A DNA stretch of 7,650 nt. Origin: Candidatus Woesearchaeota archaeon. GTDB taxonomy: Archaea > Nanobdellota > Nanobdellia > Woesearchaeales > UBA11576. A program made the position numbers and the translations under genes. The stretch's first letter is position 1. Every line of letters begins with the position of its first letter. Below are positions 1-6,330 of the stretch, piece by piece. The notes under the pieces were generated by a model, which saw only the letters and a list, made by a program, of their open reading frames with translations, did no database searches and had not been told where the DNA came from. The DNA lies in assembly GCA_030591125.1 (NCBI GenBank), contig JAUVBP010000054.1:1-7650 (forward strand), read 5' to 3'.

Positions 1-1665
1 GATCTCGTAAGGCACCAATTCACCAGAAGGCTTGTTCGCCTCCTTGAGCTCATTACCCTCCAGAGGCTGGATATTTATGTGGATGCCGAGTAGCTTCTGC
101 AGCTTGTCGATGTTGCTCCCTTGCTTACCTATGATAGAAGCGATGGACCGCTCAGGCACTTTTACAGTGCACTCATGCTCTGAAGGGAAATCCACTACCA
201 CGATGTCAGCATACTTGGTGAAGACATGCTCGACCTCAACCCTGGCAAGCTCTTTCAGAGGGGAAAGAGAACTCGTACCTGCCGCAGCACTCACCGGCAC
301 CACAACAGTCTCTTCACCATAAGAGTAGAGCTCAAACTCAAGAGTGTTGCTCTGGAAATCATAGACTGTCACAATAGGACGGGCAAGGTCTGCCTCAGTC
401 ATGCCTGAAGGAACTTTCACTTCCATGCGCACGCTGAAAATCTTGGCGATATTACCATTCTTGACAAACAGGACCGTATCAATCACTTGAGGGATTGTAC
501 CAAGCTCAATCCTGCCGATGAAACGCTGGATGGCATCGATGGCATTTGTCGCGTGCATCACACCCACCATACCCACTCCAGACAATCTCATGTCAGCAAA
601 GAGACGGAAGTCTTCAGTGTTCCTCATCTCGTCGAAGATAGTATAATCAGGCCTGCTCAAGAGCAGTATGTCATGTATCTCCTGCGGAGTACCGTGAGAG
701 ATCGCATATTGGGTGATCGCATCAGGAAGCTGAAGGTCCCGCGGAGCCTCTACAGTCTTGACTATCTTTTCCTGAGATGCATAATGCTCAGCCAATGCCT
801 GGGCGAACGTGGTCTTACCATGACCTGGCGCTCCTGCGATGAGGATGCCTTCTGCCTGTTTACCTATACGCTCCATGACCTTTTCAGGAAGCTTGTAATC
901 CACAAGGTCAAGCCTCTTCACAGGACGTACAGCAGTTATCTCCCACCCATCAGAGAATGGAGGACGGGTTATGACGATACGATAGTTCTCAAACTGCACG
1001 ATAGTGGACCCAGGACGCTCGATCTCAATGAAACAATCCTTACGCACACCTGCCTCTTCGATGATCTCAGAAGATATGTTGCGCACTTCCTCTCTTGTGA
1101 GAAGCTTAGGACGGAGCTTCACGAAATCCCACTGACCAGGACGGCCTTTCTTTGCAAAAGGTTCGACATTCTCCCTCAAGTGCACGCTCATGGTAGTCTC
1201 GTCAAAGAAAGACTCAAGGATGAGGGCTTTCTTTATCATGCTCACATCAAGAAGCAGCGTCGGGATGCCCGTCACTTTCGCTATACGTGCCTGTACATCA
1301 TCATTAGTGACAAGAGTTGCACTGTTCTCATAAGCAAGAGCCCTTATCAGAGAATCTATCTCTCCAAGCTTGGCCTGATTTATCTCATAAGCGTTAGGCC
1401 TCTTGCCAGAGAACTCCAGCTCAAAACCCTGAGAACCTGAAAGGGTCCTCAGACGGTCAAGTTCATCAAGCCCGAGATAACCGATCGACTTGTTCTGGTT
1501 GGCCTGATGCTCAAGCTCTGCAAGCACAGCCTCATGGATCAGGACCTTCTCAGCGACAATCTCCTTGCTCTCAAGCCTCTTCGAGAGAAGACCTTCTATT
1601 ATCACAGATGTATCTGGAACAACAATCTCAAACTTACCATATTTATCATCTTTCTTAGCGACCAT
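1..1665 (-). CDS. PIN domain-ATPase-KH protein (PINc/VapC-type ATPase, COG1855-like), 3' end outside window
   Basis: The frame is open from the ATG at 1665 to the left edge (555 codons) without a stop, so the C-terminus is missing. Residues about 13-130 form a PIN nuclease-like domain with VPDTSVIIEG (Asp18), acidic residues in HEAVLAELEHQ, and LVTNDD. A PilT/type II secretion-like ATPase core follows: Walker A GAPGHGKT at 278-285, RPDYTIFDEMR with Asp345/Glu346 as Walker B, and a His-box MHATNAIDAIQRF (His371). Near the end, IIGKQGSNI (GKQG at 513-516) is a KH nucleic-acid-binding loop. This order is that of the archaeal COG1855 family. As I recall it, the Sulfolobus member PINA acts on Holliday junctions; PIN domains are otherwise often RNases, so the substrate here is unknown. 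No signal peptide is visible, so it is cytoplasmic. It lies 39 bases after the Cys-rich lipoprotein gene and has no good Shine-Dalgarno site. Confidence 0.95.
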   Translation of the reverse strand, partial: MVAKKDDKYGKFEIVVPDTSVIIEGLLSKRLESKEIVAEKVLIHEAVLAELEHQANQNKSIGYLGLDELDRLRTLSGSQGFELEFSGKRPNAYEINQAKLGEIDSLIRALAYENSATLVTNDDVQARIAKVTGIPTLLLDVSMIKKALILESFFDETTMSVHLRENVEPFAKKGRPGQWDFVKLRPKLLTREEVRNISSEIIEEAGVRKDCFIEIERPGSTIVQFENYRIVITRPPFSDGWEITAVRPVKRLDLVDYKLPEKVMERIGKQAEGILIAGAPGHGKTTFAQALAEHYASQEKIVKTVEAPRDLQLPDAITQYAISHGTPQEIHDILLLSRPDYTIFDEMRNTEDFRLFADMRLSGVGMVGVMHATNAIDAIQRFIGRIELGTIPQVIDTVLFVKNGNIAKIFSVRMEVKVPSGMTEADLARPIVTVYDFQSNTLEFELYSYGEETVVVPVSAAAGTSSLSPLKELARVEVEHVFTKYADIVVVDFPSEHECTVKVPERSIASIIGKQGSNIDKLQKLLGIHINIQPLEGNELKEANKPSGELVPYEI

Positions 1666-1684
1666 ATCTAAAACCCCATAATAT

Positions 1685-1698
1685 CTTATATCATATAA
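1685..1698 (-). promoter_or_regulatory. possible TATA box for a leaderless PIN-ATPase transcript
   Basis: On the minus strand the gap between the lipoprotein stop and the ATPase ATG reads TTATATGATATAAG, centred about 26 bases before the ATG. Archaeal TATA boxes lie about 25 bases before the transcription start, so transcription could begin at or next to the ATG. The lack of a Shine-Dalgarno match before 1665 fits this. No purine-rich BRE is obvious and the gap is simply AT-rich, so this is tentative. Confidence 0.35.
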
Positions 1699-1704
1699 TC
1701 GTGA

Positions 1705-2352
1705 TCACTCACGCAATCCTGGTGGAGGAAGCATGCTCTCTCTCGCATCCTCGACACACCTAGTGTAATCAGGAGAAGAGCTCCAACAGCACGAACCATC
1801 GTCGCAACCGCAATCGACCAGGCTCAGACATTCATATTCCGGAAGGAACTCGCAGGTCGTGACCATACCAGTATCATCCTTCACTGAAGCGACACATAGC
1901 TGGCCTGAACAACCATCACGCTTACAATCAGAGTCGACCAGGCATTCAGCCCTCTTTAAAGAAGATACGCACTGATTATTCCTGCAATGTTTTCCGAAAC
2001 TACAATCAGAGCTTTTCAGGCACTCATATGTCTGCATGCACTCACTGTTCACACACCTGCTCACCAGATTTCCTGCTATGCCTGTACAGAAATCAGGACA
2101 GACCTGAGAATCATCCACATATTTATCGTAATAATCCTTATTTCCAAGGAAACAGTCGCCTGTGAATGTATCAACACCACCACAGATACAATCAGCATCT
2201 TCTGAACAGGACCCTGAAGCCTCGACTTCCGCTCTTGAAGGTACTGTTGTCCTTTCTGACCCTTCAGGATCAGGCGCTCCAGGTGAACAGCCTGCAATCA
2301 GCAGGACCGTAAATGCAATGATGAAGACAGATAGGATTCTCATGATTATCAT
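1705..2352 (-). CDS. Cysteine-rich lipoprotein with C-terminal eight-cysteine-cluster-like domain
   Basis: A 215-residue exported protein. The hydrophobic N-terminus ends in a lipobox, LLIAGC (Cys22), so it is probably lipid-anchored outside the cell. The rest is disulfide-type. Cysteines 49, 55, 57, 67, 85, 89, 100 and 105 form a first group, including CICGGVDTFTGDC and CPDFC. Two four-Cys units follow at 111-128 and 137-153, of the form CLxxxDC...C...C. A C-terminal segment (about 137-200) with GCSGQLC, TTCEFLPEYEC and a CGC...CCW cluster resembles the eight-cysteine-cluster domain known from bacteria and archaea. There are 24 cysteines in all. The function of these domains is not known; adhesion or envelope structure is only a guess. 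The likely start may be Met4 (2343), because GAGATGAT, close to the archaeal Shine-Dalgarno GAGGTGAT, lies just before it and overlaps the upstream ATG. The transglutaminase stop is 22 bases upstream, suggesting one transcript. Confidence 0.88.
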   Translation of the reverse strand: MIIMRILSVFIIAFTVLLIAGCSPGAPDPEGSERTTVPSRAEVEASGSCSEDADCICGGVDTFTGDCFLGNKDYYDKYVDDSQVCPDFCTGIAGNLVSRCVNSECMQTYECLKSSDCSFGKHCRNNQCVSSLKRAECLVDSDCKRDGCSGQLCVASVKDDTGMVTTCEFLPEYECLSLVDCGCDDGSCCWSSSPDYTRCVEDARESMLPPPGLRE

Positions 2353-2374
2353 CTCATACTAGTACCAGTAAACC

Positions 2375-4366
2375 CTATTTAAATAGGTTTCGCAGCCACC
2401 TGTCAAGGTCATGGAGAAATATGACTGTACGCTGGCCAAACGTGACATTGATGAGACTTATCTCAAACTCTTCCTCAAGCGTATACAGCTTACCGTTCAG
2501 GTCCTTGTAATTGATTGACACAGTGAACGTGTTAGTGTCCATCGAGAGGTCCCCGCTATCCAGATTGAACATGAACTTCTTATCACCAGTCATCTCGCCG
2601 ATCTCCAGCTCTTTTTCCAGACCTATCCCTTCGAACTTGAGAGACACTTCCTGTGGCAGAGATGTTGACCCTTTCCTCAGCAGGAAAGAGAAAGCATACG
2701 GCTTCTTGAACTCTATCTGGGAAGGGTACTCTACCTCCTCAATCACTACTTTCGGCGCATCAAGTACCTCGAGATCATAGAACACAGATCTTGACACGTC
2801 ATTCCCTTCAACACTGAACGGTATCTTGTTCACACCTGGCTTCGGCGACAATACCTCATGGATAAAAGACTTTGCCTGAGATATCCCAAGATCATCTGTC
2901 TCACAGTCATCAGTAAAACAGAAATCAAGATCCTTGAAAGGGAAATTGCCTGTGTTCTTGGCAGTGCATATCACCTGAGGAACATCATATACATAGTAAA
3001 GCTCCTCCCTCGGGAAACACTCGACAGAGACTTTCTTTGAATAGACCTTGTCCCCCTCTTTCTCTGCAGCATCCACCATTGCCTCAAACTCATCATGCGT
3101 AAAGACTGTGGCGCCAGGGAGGACCATAAAATCCGAACCCGCAGTATTGTTCATCGTATCAGCGAGCGTCAGGGGAAACTTGTAAGTGTAATGCGTGTCA
3201 AGATTATCAAGCACCTTCACGATCCAGTACACCCTCTTTGTCTCAAGAGGCTCAAGCATCACAGCACGGTAGTTGTTGCCATCCACCTCCAGCTCATTTA
3301 TCCGTGAGAGGTAAAGGAAAGTCGAGGCATAACTATCTCTTGTGTTCTTCACAGTCGCTTCGACCAGGTTGTAAGAGCCGATGCCCACCCGTTCCTGCAG
3401 AACGTCAAGCTCAAGCTCGAAAATATCTCCAATATTCCCCTCATACTTCACAAGATCAGCATCTATGACGAGAGGGTTTGCTGAGATGTCGACATCCCTG
3501 CCGAGCCATTCATAGCGGGTATCAGGATCCGCGCTATCCACAGCCTGCTTGAGCTTTATGTGTGTAGGGTCTATGTAACCATACTGCCCATAAGTCACGT
3601 CGAAAGGGACCCAACCGGTCCCGGGAAAGTAGACCTCTGCCCAACCATGCGCACCCCAGTTCTCAGGGAACTGCGGAGCCTCAGTATACGCTATACCCGC
3701 CACGAAACGCGCAGGTATCCCCACTGCACGGAGCATCGCGATAAAAAGTGTGGACAGCTCATCGCAGACACCGTCCTTCCTCGCCAACACCCAACTTGCC
3801 TTGTTTGTCGACTTGATGTTCAGCGTGCTGAGATCATACTTGATGTTCTCCTTGGTCCAGTCAGCAAGAGTGAAAACAACTGAGTAATAATCAGTATTGC
3901 CTGCTGCAAGTGCAGAAGCCCTTGCAATCACTTTTGGATCATCAGAATCTATAGTCTTGGTGGATCTTGTATACTCAAGCACCTCATCAGAAAAACCAGA
4001 GTAAGGGAAACTTATCTTACGCACATCATAAAGCTTGTTCGTCGTCTTTATCCTCGAACTTATCTTGAAGCTCACACTTGAAGGTACCGGCTCTTCCCAT
4101 CTGAATAGGTATTCATCACCGACGCTTTCCGCATCAGGTTCTGTAGATATCCTCACGATCGACTGCAGAGCATCCTGCTTCGGGATGAAACTCACATTGG
4201 CAGTCACGTAATCCAGCTTGGATCCTGTATCACGGTGTATGTCTACGCTCGATGATACCTCAATATCGACAGTCACATGCTCTGCCTGAAAATTCCATGC
4301 GGCGAGCGCCTCAGGTGCAGACAATAGGAACAATACAAGAACCAGTATAGACAGTCTCTTTTTCAT
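2375..4366 (-). CDS. Secreted transglutaminase-like protein (cysteine protease fold) with beta-sandwich C-terminal region
   Basis: A 663-residue protein with a clear signal peptide (MKKRLSILVLVLFLLSAPEA, cut near residues 20-23). An N-terminal beta region (about 25-135) precedes a transglutaminase core at about 155-270. The catalytic triad is intact: Cys201 in KDGVCDELSTLF, His240 in GAHGWAEVYFPG, Asp256 in WVPFDVTYG. Residues about 295-640 are beta-rich and look like two or three Ig/CARDB-type domains; two Cys pairs there (450/467 and 483/488) could form disulfides. In this superfamily the triad serves either protein cross-linking or peptide hydrolysis, and the sequence does not decide between them. 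No C-terminal membrane segment is seen; the protein ends in a short amphipathic basic tail, so it is either released or held non-covalently. It starts 28 bases after the initiator tRNA, with only a weak TATA-like CTTTATC about 20 bases before the ATG and no Shine-Dalgarno site. The ATG was chosen because it opens the signal peptide. Confidence 0.93.
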   Translation of the reverse strand: MKKRLSILVLVLFLLSAPEALAAWNFQAEHVTVDIEVSSSVDIHRDTGSKLDYVTANVSFIPKQDALQSIVRISTEPDAESVGDEYLFRWEEPVPSSVSFKISSRIKTTNKLYDVRKISFPYSGFSDEVLEYTRSTKTIDSDDPKVIARASALAAGNTDYYSVVFTLADWTKENIKYDLSTLNIKSTNKASWVLARKDGVCDELSTLFIAMLRAVGIPARFVAGIAYTEAPQFPENWGAHGWAEVYFPGTGWVPFDVTYGQYGYIDPTHIKLKQAVDSADPDTRYEWLGRDVDISANPLVIDADLVKYEGNIGDIFELELDVLQERVGIGSYNLVEATVKNTRDSYASTFLYLSRINELEVDGNNYRAVMLEPLETKRVYWIVKVLDNLDTHYTYKFPLTLADTMNNTAGSDFMVLPGATVFTHDEFEAMVDAAEKEGDKVYSKKVSVECFPREELYYVYDVPQVICTAKNTGNFPFKDLDFCFTDDCETDDLGISQAKSFIHEVLSPKPGVNKIPFSVEGNDVSRSVFYDLEVLDAPKVVIEEVEYPSQIEFKKPYAFSFLLRKGSTSLPQEVSLKFEGIGLEKELEIGEMTGDKKFMFNLDSGDLSMDTNTFTVSINYKDLNGKLYTLEEEFEISLINVTFGQRTVIFLHDLDRWLRNLFK

Positions 4367-4388
4367 TTTGGTATATCAGAGATAAAGT

Positions 4389-4393
4389 AAAAA
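4389..4393 (-). terminator. T-run terminator of tRNA-iMet
   Basis: Immediately after the discriminator base (4394) the minus strand carries TTTTT. Archaeal RNA polymerase stops at short T-runs, so the tRNA transcript probably ends here rather than entering the transglutaminase gene. Confidence 0.55.
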
Positions 4394-4506
4394 TAGCGGG
4401 GGATGGATTTGAACCATCGACCTAAGGGTTACCTCCGCAGGAGGTTCCGGAAAGGGAACCTTTGCGTTATGAGCCCTTCGGGCACTCCTGGCTGCCCTAC
4501 CCCGCT
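4394..4506 (-). tRNA. Initiator tRNA-Met (anticodon CAT) with a 38-nt intron at 37/38
   Basis: Minus-strand cloverleaf: acceptor AGCGGGG (4506-4500) with CCCCGCT (4401-4395), discriminator A at 4394, D arm GGGC/GCCC, anticodon stem AAGGG/CCCTT, loop CTCATAA after splicing with CAT at 4471-4469, T arm GATGG TTCAAAT CCATC. The mature molecule is 75 nt including base 73. No CCA is encoded. Initiator identity rests on the A1-U72 first pair, three consecutive G-C pairs at the base of the anticodon stem (29-31/39-41), and a D loop with AGCCAGGAGT, all as in known archaeal initiator tRNAs. Elongator tRNA-Met and tRNA-Ile2 normally begin with G1. The gene is driven by a strong TATA box at 4535-4545. 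Confidence 0.95.
4430..4467 (-). other. tRNA-iMet intron (38 nt, position 37/38)
   Basis: The intron lies between A37 (4468) and A38 (4429). It folds with CGCA (4466-4463) on TGCG (4439-4436) and GGTTCC (4460-4455) on GGAACC (4448-4443), giving a hairpin. The exon-intron pairing is CTC (4473-4471) with GAG (4435-4433), flanked by four-base bulges ATAA and GTAA. This is a relaxed bulge-helix-bulge: the central helix is 3 bp instead of 4 and the bulges are 4 nt instead of 3. Because both bulges end in AA or TAA, the exact cut can shift by one base either way without changing the mature tRNA. Confidence 0.85.
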
Positions 4507-4534
4507 ATGTTGGTGTTCTTGAGGAAAAATGGAC

Positions 4535-4545
4535 GATATATAAAG
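4535..4545 (-). promoter_or_regulatory. TATA box of tRNA-iMet
   Basis: The minus strand reads CTTTATATATC, a near-ideal archaeal TATA box centred about 34 bases before the tRNA 5' end. It implies a start near 4514 and a short 5' leader for RNase P to remove. The tRNA and the 4636 gene diverge from this region. Confidence 0.75.
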
Positions 4546-4585
4546 GTTGTGCTGATACGGATATATCAGGCATTCTAAAAAGTAA

Positions 4586-4595
4586 CTTTTATAAG
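4586..4595 (+). promoter_or_regulatory. TATA box of the 4636 gene
   Basis: CTTTTATAAG lies about 46 bases before the ATG at 4636. A start about 25 bases downstream, near 4617, would leave a leader of about 19 nt that includes the Shine-Dalgarno site. The upstream AAAAAGTAA could serve as BRE, but this is weak. Confidence 0.65.
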
Positions 4596-4624
4596 CACAA
4601 ACTGCTCTGAAAACATCGCATAAA

Positions 4625-4630
4625 GAGGTG
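4625..4630 (+). promoter_or_regulatory. Shine-Dalgarno site fixing the 4636 start
   Basis: GAGGTG sits five bases ahead of ATG 4636 and matches the archaeal anti-Shine-Dalgarno well. This supports the chosen start and shows that the organism uses leadered initiation for some genes. Confidence 0.75.
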
Positions 4631-4635
4631 CCCTT

Positions 4636-5268
4636 ATGGGATATGACAAAGAGACAGAAGCACACCTGAAAGAAGTGCAGGATCTCAGGGATGCACATTT
4701 CATTCCTAAGAGCGTAAAGAAAGAGCTAAAAAAGCAGGACAAGGAGTTTACAAGCCTGCTCCACGATATGAAGGATTCATTTCCTCCAGAGACATTCAAG
4801 GATACTGCAAGACAGTTCCTCACAGACATGCTGGCATTACGTGCGTCAAAGACCGCTGAGCTCATCCTTTATGCATATTCTATAATGGGTTCAAAGCTTG
4901 TCCTTGATGCGGCTATGAACAAGGATCTTAGAGATTATATCGAGCGCACACTTTCCGAGGAGGTCGCAGGGTCTTTAGAGCCTATGATGGACTCCTTATC
5001 ACATCATGCACATCTACTCGGCAGCTCTAAGCTAAGCTCATATATACATATGTTAATCGATCAGATAGGACATTGCAATAATGATATAGAGCACCTTACA
5101 CGTGATATCAAACATGATTCCTGGAATGCTTCAGATGCAGTAGATACTGCAAAAAAGAATTTCAAGACTGCTGTAAGGAACATCGCATCTGCAATCCAGC
5201 CGTTCAGAGATACTGTCAAGAAGGACGTACAAATACACGCGAGAGGCGCTGAAGCCACATTTTCCTGA
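4636..5268 (+). CDS. Hypothetical alpha-helical protein, 210 aa
   Basis: I do not recognise this protein. It has no signal peptide or convincing membrane segment, so it is probably cytoplasmic. Composition suggests mostly helices. Residues about 4-45 are charged and Lys/Glu-rich with heptad-like spacing, possibly a coiled coil. A more hydrophobic helix lies at about 72-94 (AELILYAYSIMGSKLVLDAA), followed by acidic and His-containing helices at 97-160 and an amphipathic helix at 165-197. There is one cysteine (147) and no nucleotide-binding or metal motif that I can name. Start and expression are well supported by the TATA box at 4586 and GAGGTG at 4625. It diverges from tRNA-iMet and is followed 77 bases later by another unknown gene of almost the same length and direction, which has its own promoter. 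The two proteins show no obvious similarity to each other. Confidence 0.85.
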   Translation: MGYDKETEAHLKEVQDLRDAHFIPKSVKKELKKQDKEFTSLLHDMKDSFPPETFKDTARQFLTDMLALRASKTAELILYAYSIMGSKLVLDAAMNKDLRDYIERTLSEEVAGSLEPMMDSLSHHAHLLGSSKLSSYIHMLIDQIGHCNNDIEHLTRDIKHDSWNASDAVDTAKKNFKTAVRNIASAIQPFRDTVKKDVQIHARGAEATFS

Positions 5269-5292
5269 GTCAAGTGCTCAGAACCGCTAAAA

Positions 5293-5308
5293 CCGAAATC
5301 TTTATATA
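5293..5308 (+). promoter_or_regulatory. BRE/TATA promoter of the 5346 gene
   Basis: CCGAAAT (BRE-like) is followed by a consensus TTTATATA at 5301-5308. A start about 25-27 bases downstream falls near 5331, leaving a leader of only about 15 nt without a Shine-Dalgarno match before ATG 5346. This is the best promoter match in the window. Confidence 0.78.
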
Positions 5309-5345
5309 GGATTATTTCGTTCTTTTATTATTCATAAGTAGTTAA

Positions 5346-5981
5346 ATGTCTGTTGAGGGGAGCTCTTTGGATGACTGGCGGAAGAAACAAAAATTACATC
5401 TTCAAGGCATAGAACGCGCTGTGAAGCCAGTATTTGAAGGCACTAAGGAGTATAAAAAAGAGCTAGGGGAGATCATGCTCAATCTGGAGCTTGTAGAACG
5501 CCCAAGATTGTGTTCTTTAGTCCTTGAACACCGAAGACCTGCTGTTTCTTCATATGACGGGAAAGATACGAACGTTACAGACTATGCAGACATAGAAATA
5601 CCTGAAAGACAGGAAATAGGCTTAATTTCTACTTTATACCTTGAAAACGCTTTGAATTACCCTTCTTTAACCCGATTCAGAGACAGATTCCTGGCAGATA
5701 CTGATGACCTTATAGAAGCAATAGACGCCCTGTTCCTAATAATCAGAGACTATGAGAACAATACAATAGACACAGGCAATAATATCATAGGCCAGGGCAA
5801 AGGCAGGAAAGCCATTGTCAGCGTCACCAATATGGGCATCCTGCGAGGCTTTGACGCACCAGGCCTGCAGAAGCTTCCAGACACTTACAATACCCATTTC
5901 TCAAATCCAGGAAGGATATACCTCCCGCCGATGAGCAACGGCCAGATGATACAGATCGCAAAGATAGCGTATTTCAATTGA
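5346..5981 (+). CDS. Hypothetical protein, 211 aa
   Basis: I do not recognise this protein. No signal peptide or membrane segment is seen. Residues about 9-50 look helical and charged (DDWRKKQKLHLQGIERAVK). The middle section contains RPRLCSLVLEHRRPAVSSYD with the only cysteine (56). Residues 105-137 are probably a helical pair rich in Asp, Glu, Leu and Ile. The C-terminal part (about 145-211) appears mixed alpha/beta, with a Gly/Lys stretch GQGKGRK (149-155) and Pro/Gly-rich turns (NPGRIYLPPMSNGQ). The Gly/Lys stretch lacks the spacing of a P-loop, so I do not call nucleotide binding. By eye the gene is more AT-rich than the minus-strand operon, with more TTT, TTA and ATA codons, which may mean a different origin or low expression. 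It has its own BRE/TATA promoter and little or no leader. The first ATG after the promoter was taken as the start. Confidence 0.82.
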   Translation: MSVEGSSLDDWRKKQKLHLQGIERAVKPVFEGTKEYKKELGEIMLNLELVERPRLCSLVLEHRRPAVSSYDGKDTNVTDYADIEIPERQEIGLISTLYLENALNYPSLTRFRDRFLADTDDLIEAIDALFLIIRDYENNTIDTGNNIIGQGKGRKAIVSVTNMGILRGFDAPGLQKLPDTYNTHFSNPGRIYLPPMSNGQMIQIAKIAYFN

Positions 5982-6016
5982 GATATCAATTCTCCACACC
6001 AACCTAAATCACAACT

Positions 6017-6025
6017 AATTTAAAG
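6017..6025 (+). promoter_or_regulatory. Possible TATA box of tRNA-Ser
   Basis: AATTTAAAG is centred about 43 bases before the tRNA 5' end, giving a predicted start near 6047. The match to TTTATATA is moderate. A following T-run (6030-6035) could instead help end the upstream 5346-5981 transcript. Confidence 0.4.
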
Positions 6026-6102
6026 TACTATTTTTCTTCGAGACCCACTAAGTAAAGCAATATGCCGCGGTCGCTTAGTCTGGCCATAGCGCCGGATTGC
6101 TA

Positions 6103-6143
6103 AGAACCTTGTGTCCTTATGACACCAACTGTGGTTCGCAATG
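6103..6143 (+). other. tRNA-Ser intron 1 (41 nt, position 37/38)
   Basis: This has the textbook hBHBh' form. The outer helix is the anticodon stem. The central 4-bp helix is TTGC (6097-6100) on GCAA (6138-6141). The 3-nt bulges are TAA (6101-6103) and TGA (6142-6144), cut after their second base. The inner helix is GAACC (6104-6108) on GGTTC (6133-6137), with a GTGTC/GACAC hairpin beyond it. Confidence 0.93.
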
Positions 6144-6175
6144 ATCCGGTGTCCTCCGGGGCACGGGGGTTCGAA

Positions 6176-6219
6176 CATGCTTACTGGCGTAAGAGCTTTC
6201 AACGCCAGTACGTCGAAAG
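6176..6219 (+). other. tRNA-Ser intron 2 (44 nt, T loop, position 59/60)
   Basis: This is a non-canonical position with a canonical motif. The outer helix is the T stem GGGGG/CCCCC. The central 4-bp helix is TTCG (6170-6173) on CGAA (6214-6217). The 3-nt bulges are AAC (6174-6176) and AGT (6218-6220). The inner helix is ATG (6177-6179) on CGT (6211-6213), then TACTGGCG (6182-6189) on CGCCAGTA (6203-6210) with a 13-nt loop. Cutting after the second bulge base restores TTCGAAT. Confidence 0.92.
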
Positions 6220-6233
6220 TCCCCCCCGCGGCG

Positions 6234-6243
6234 TTTTTGTTTT
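6234..6243 (+). terminator. T-run terminator of tRNA-Ser
   Basis: TTTTTGTTTT begins directly after the discriminator base, a typical archaeal intrinsic termination signal. Confidence 0.65.
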
Positions 6244-6263
6244 ACATTCTCTCATTATCACAA

Positions 6264-6272
6264 AATATAAAT
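6264..6272 (+). promoter_or_regulatory. TATA box of the 6331 lipoprotein gene
   Basis: AATATAAAT after CACAA (possible BRE) would place the transcription start near 6295. This leaves a leader of about 36-45 nt that contains two Shine-Dalgarno-like sites, GAGGTGA (6317-6323) and GGGTGA (6329-6334). Confidence 0.6.
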
Positions 6273-6330
6273 ACCGCCATAGAGTCACCACTGCTTGAGC
6301 TTTCTTAGGGGAGATTGAGGTGAAGATAGG

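Larger units (their letters stand above)
6064..6233 (+). tRNA. tRNA-Ser (anticodon GCT) with two introns, at 37/38 and 59/60
   Basis: Acceptor GCCGCGG (6064-6070) pairs with CCGCGGC (6226-6232), with discriminator G at 6233, as expected for archaeal tRNA-Ser. The D arm is at 6073-6090. The anticodon stem CCGGA (6092-6096) pairs with TCCGG (6145-6149), and the loop TTGCTA|A places GCT at 6099-6101. A long class II variable arm (6150-6164) has TGTCC paired with GGGCA and a TCCG loop, confirming serine type. The T stem GGGGG (6165-6169) pairs with CCCCC (6221-6225), but the T loop is split: TTCGAA at 6170-6175 and T at 6220. Removing 41 and 44 nt gives an 85-nt tRNA with a consensus T loop TTCGAAT. 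CCA is not encoded. The gene ends in a T-run. Confidence 0.95.

Noticed and set aside
487..1440. 317-codon plus-strand reading frame
   Set aside because: It lies wholly antisense to the PIN-ATPase gene, whose motifs are unmistakable, and its translation has no family character or start signals.
4394..4506. Elongator tRNA-Met or tRNA-Ile2 with anticodon CAT
   Set aside because: A1-U72 and the G29-G31/C39-C41 pairs are initiator features; the elongator types normally start with G1.
4429..4865. Minus-strand frames upstream of tRNA-iMet
   Set aside because: One overlaps the tRNA itself and the other is antisense to the well-supported 4636 gene.
5265..5281. CTGAG/CTCAG inverted repeat at the end of the 4636 gene as a terminator
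   Set aside because: It has only five pairs and no T-run after it, so chance is likely.
6064..6233. Split (trans-spliced) tRNA halves
   Set aside because: All exons are in order on one strand within 170 bases and each intervening segment folds as a cis intron.
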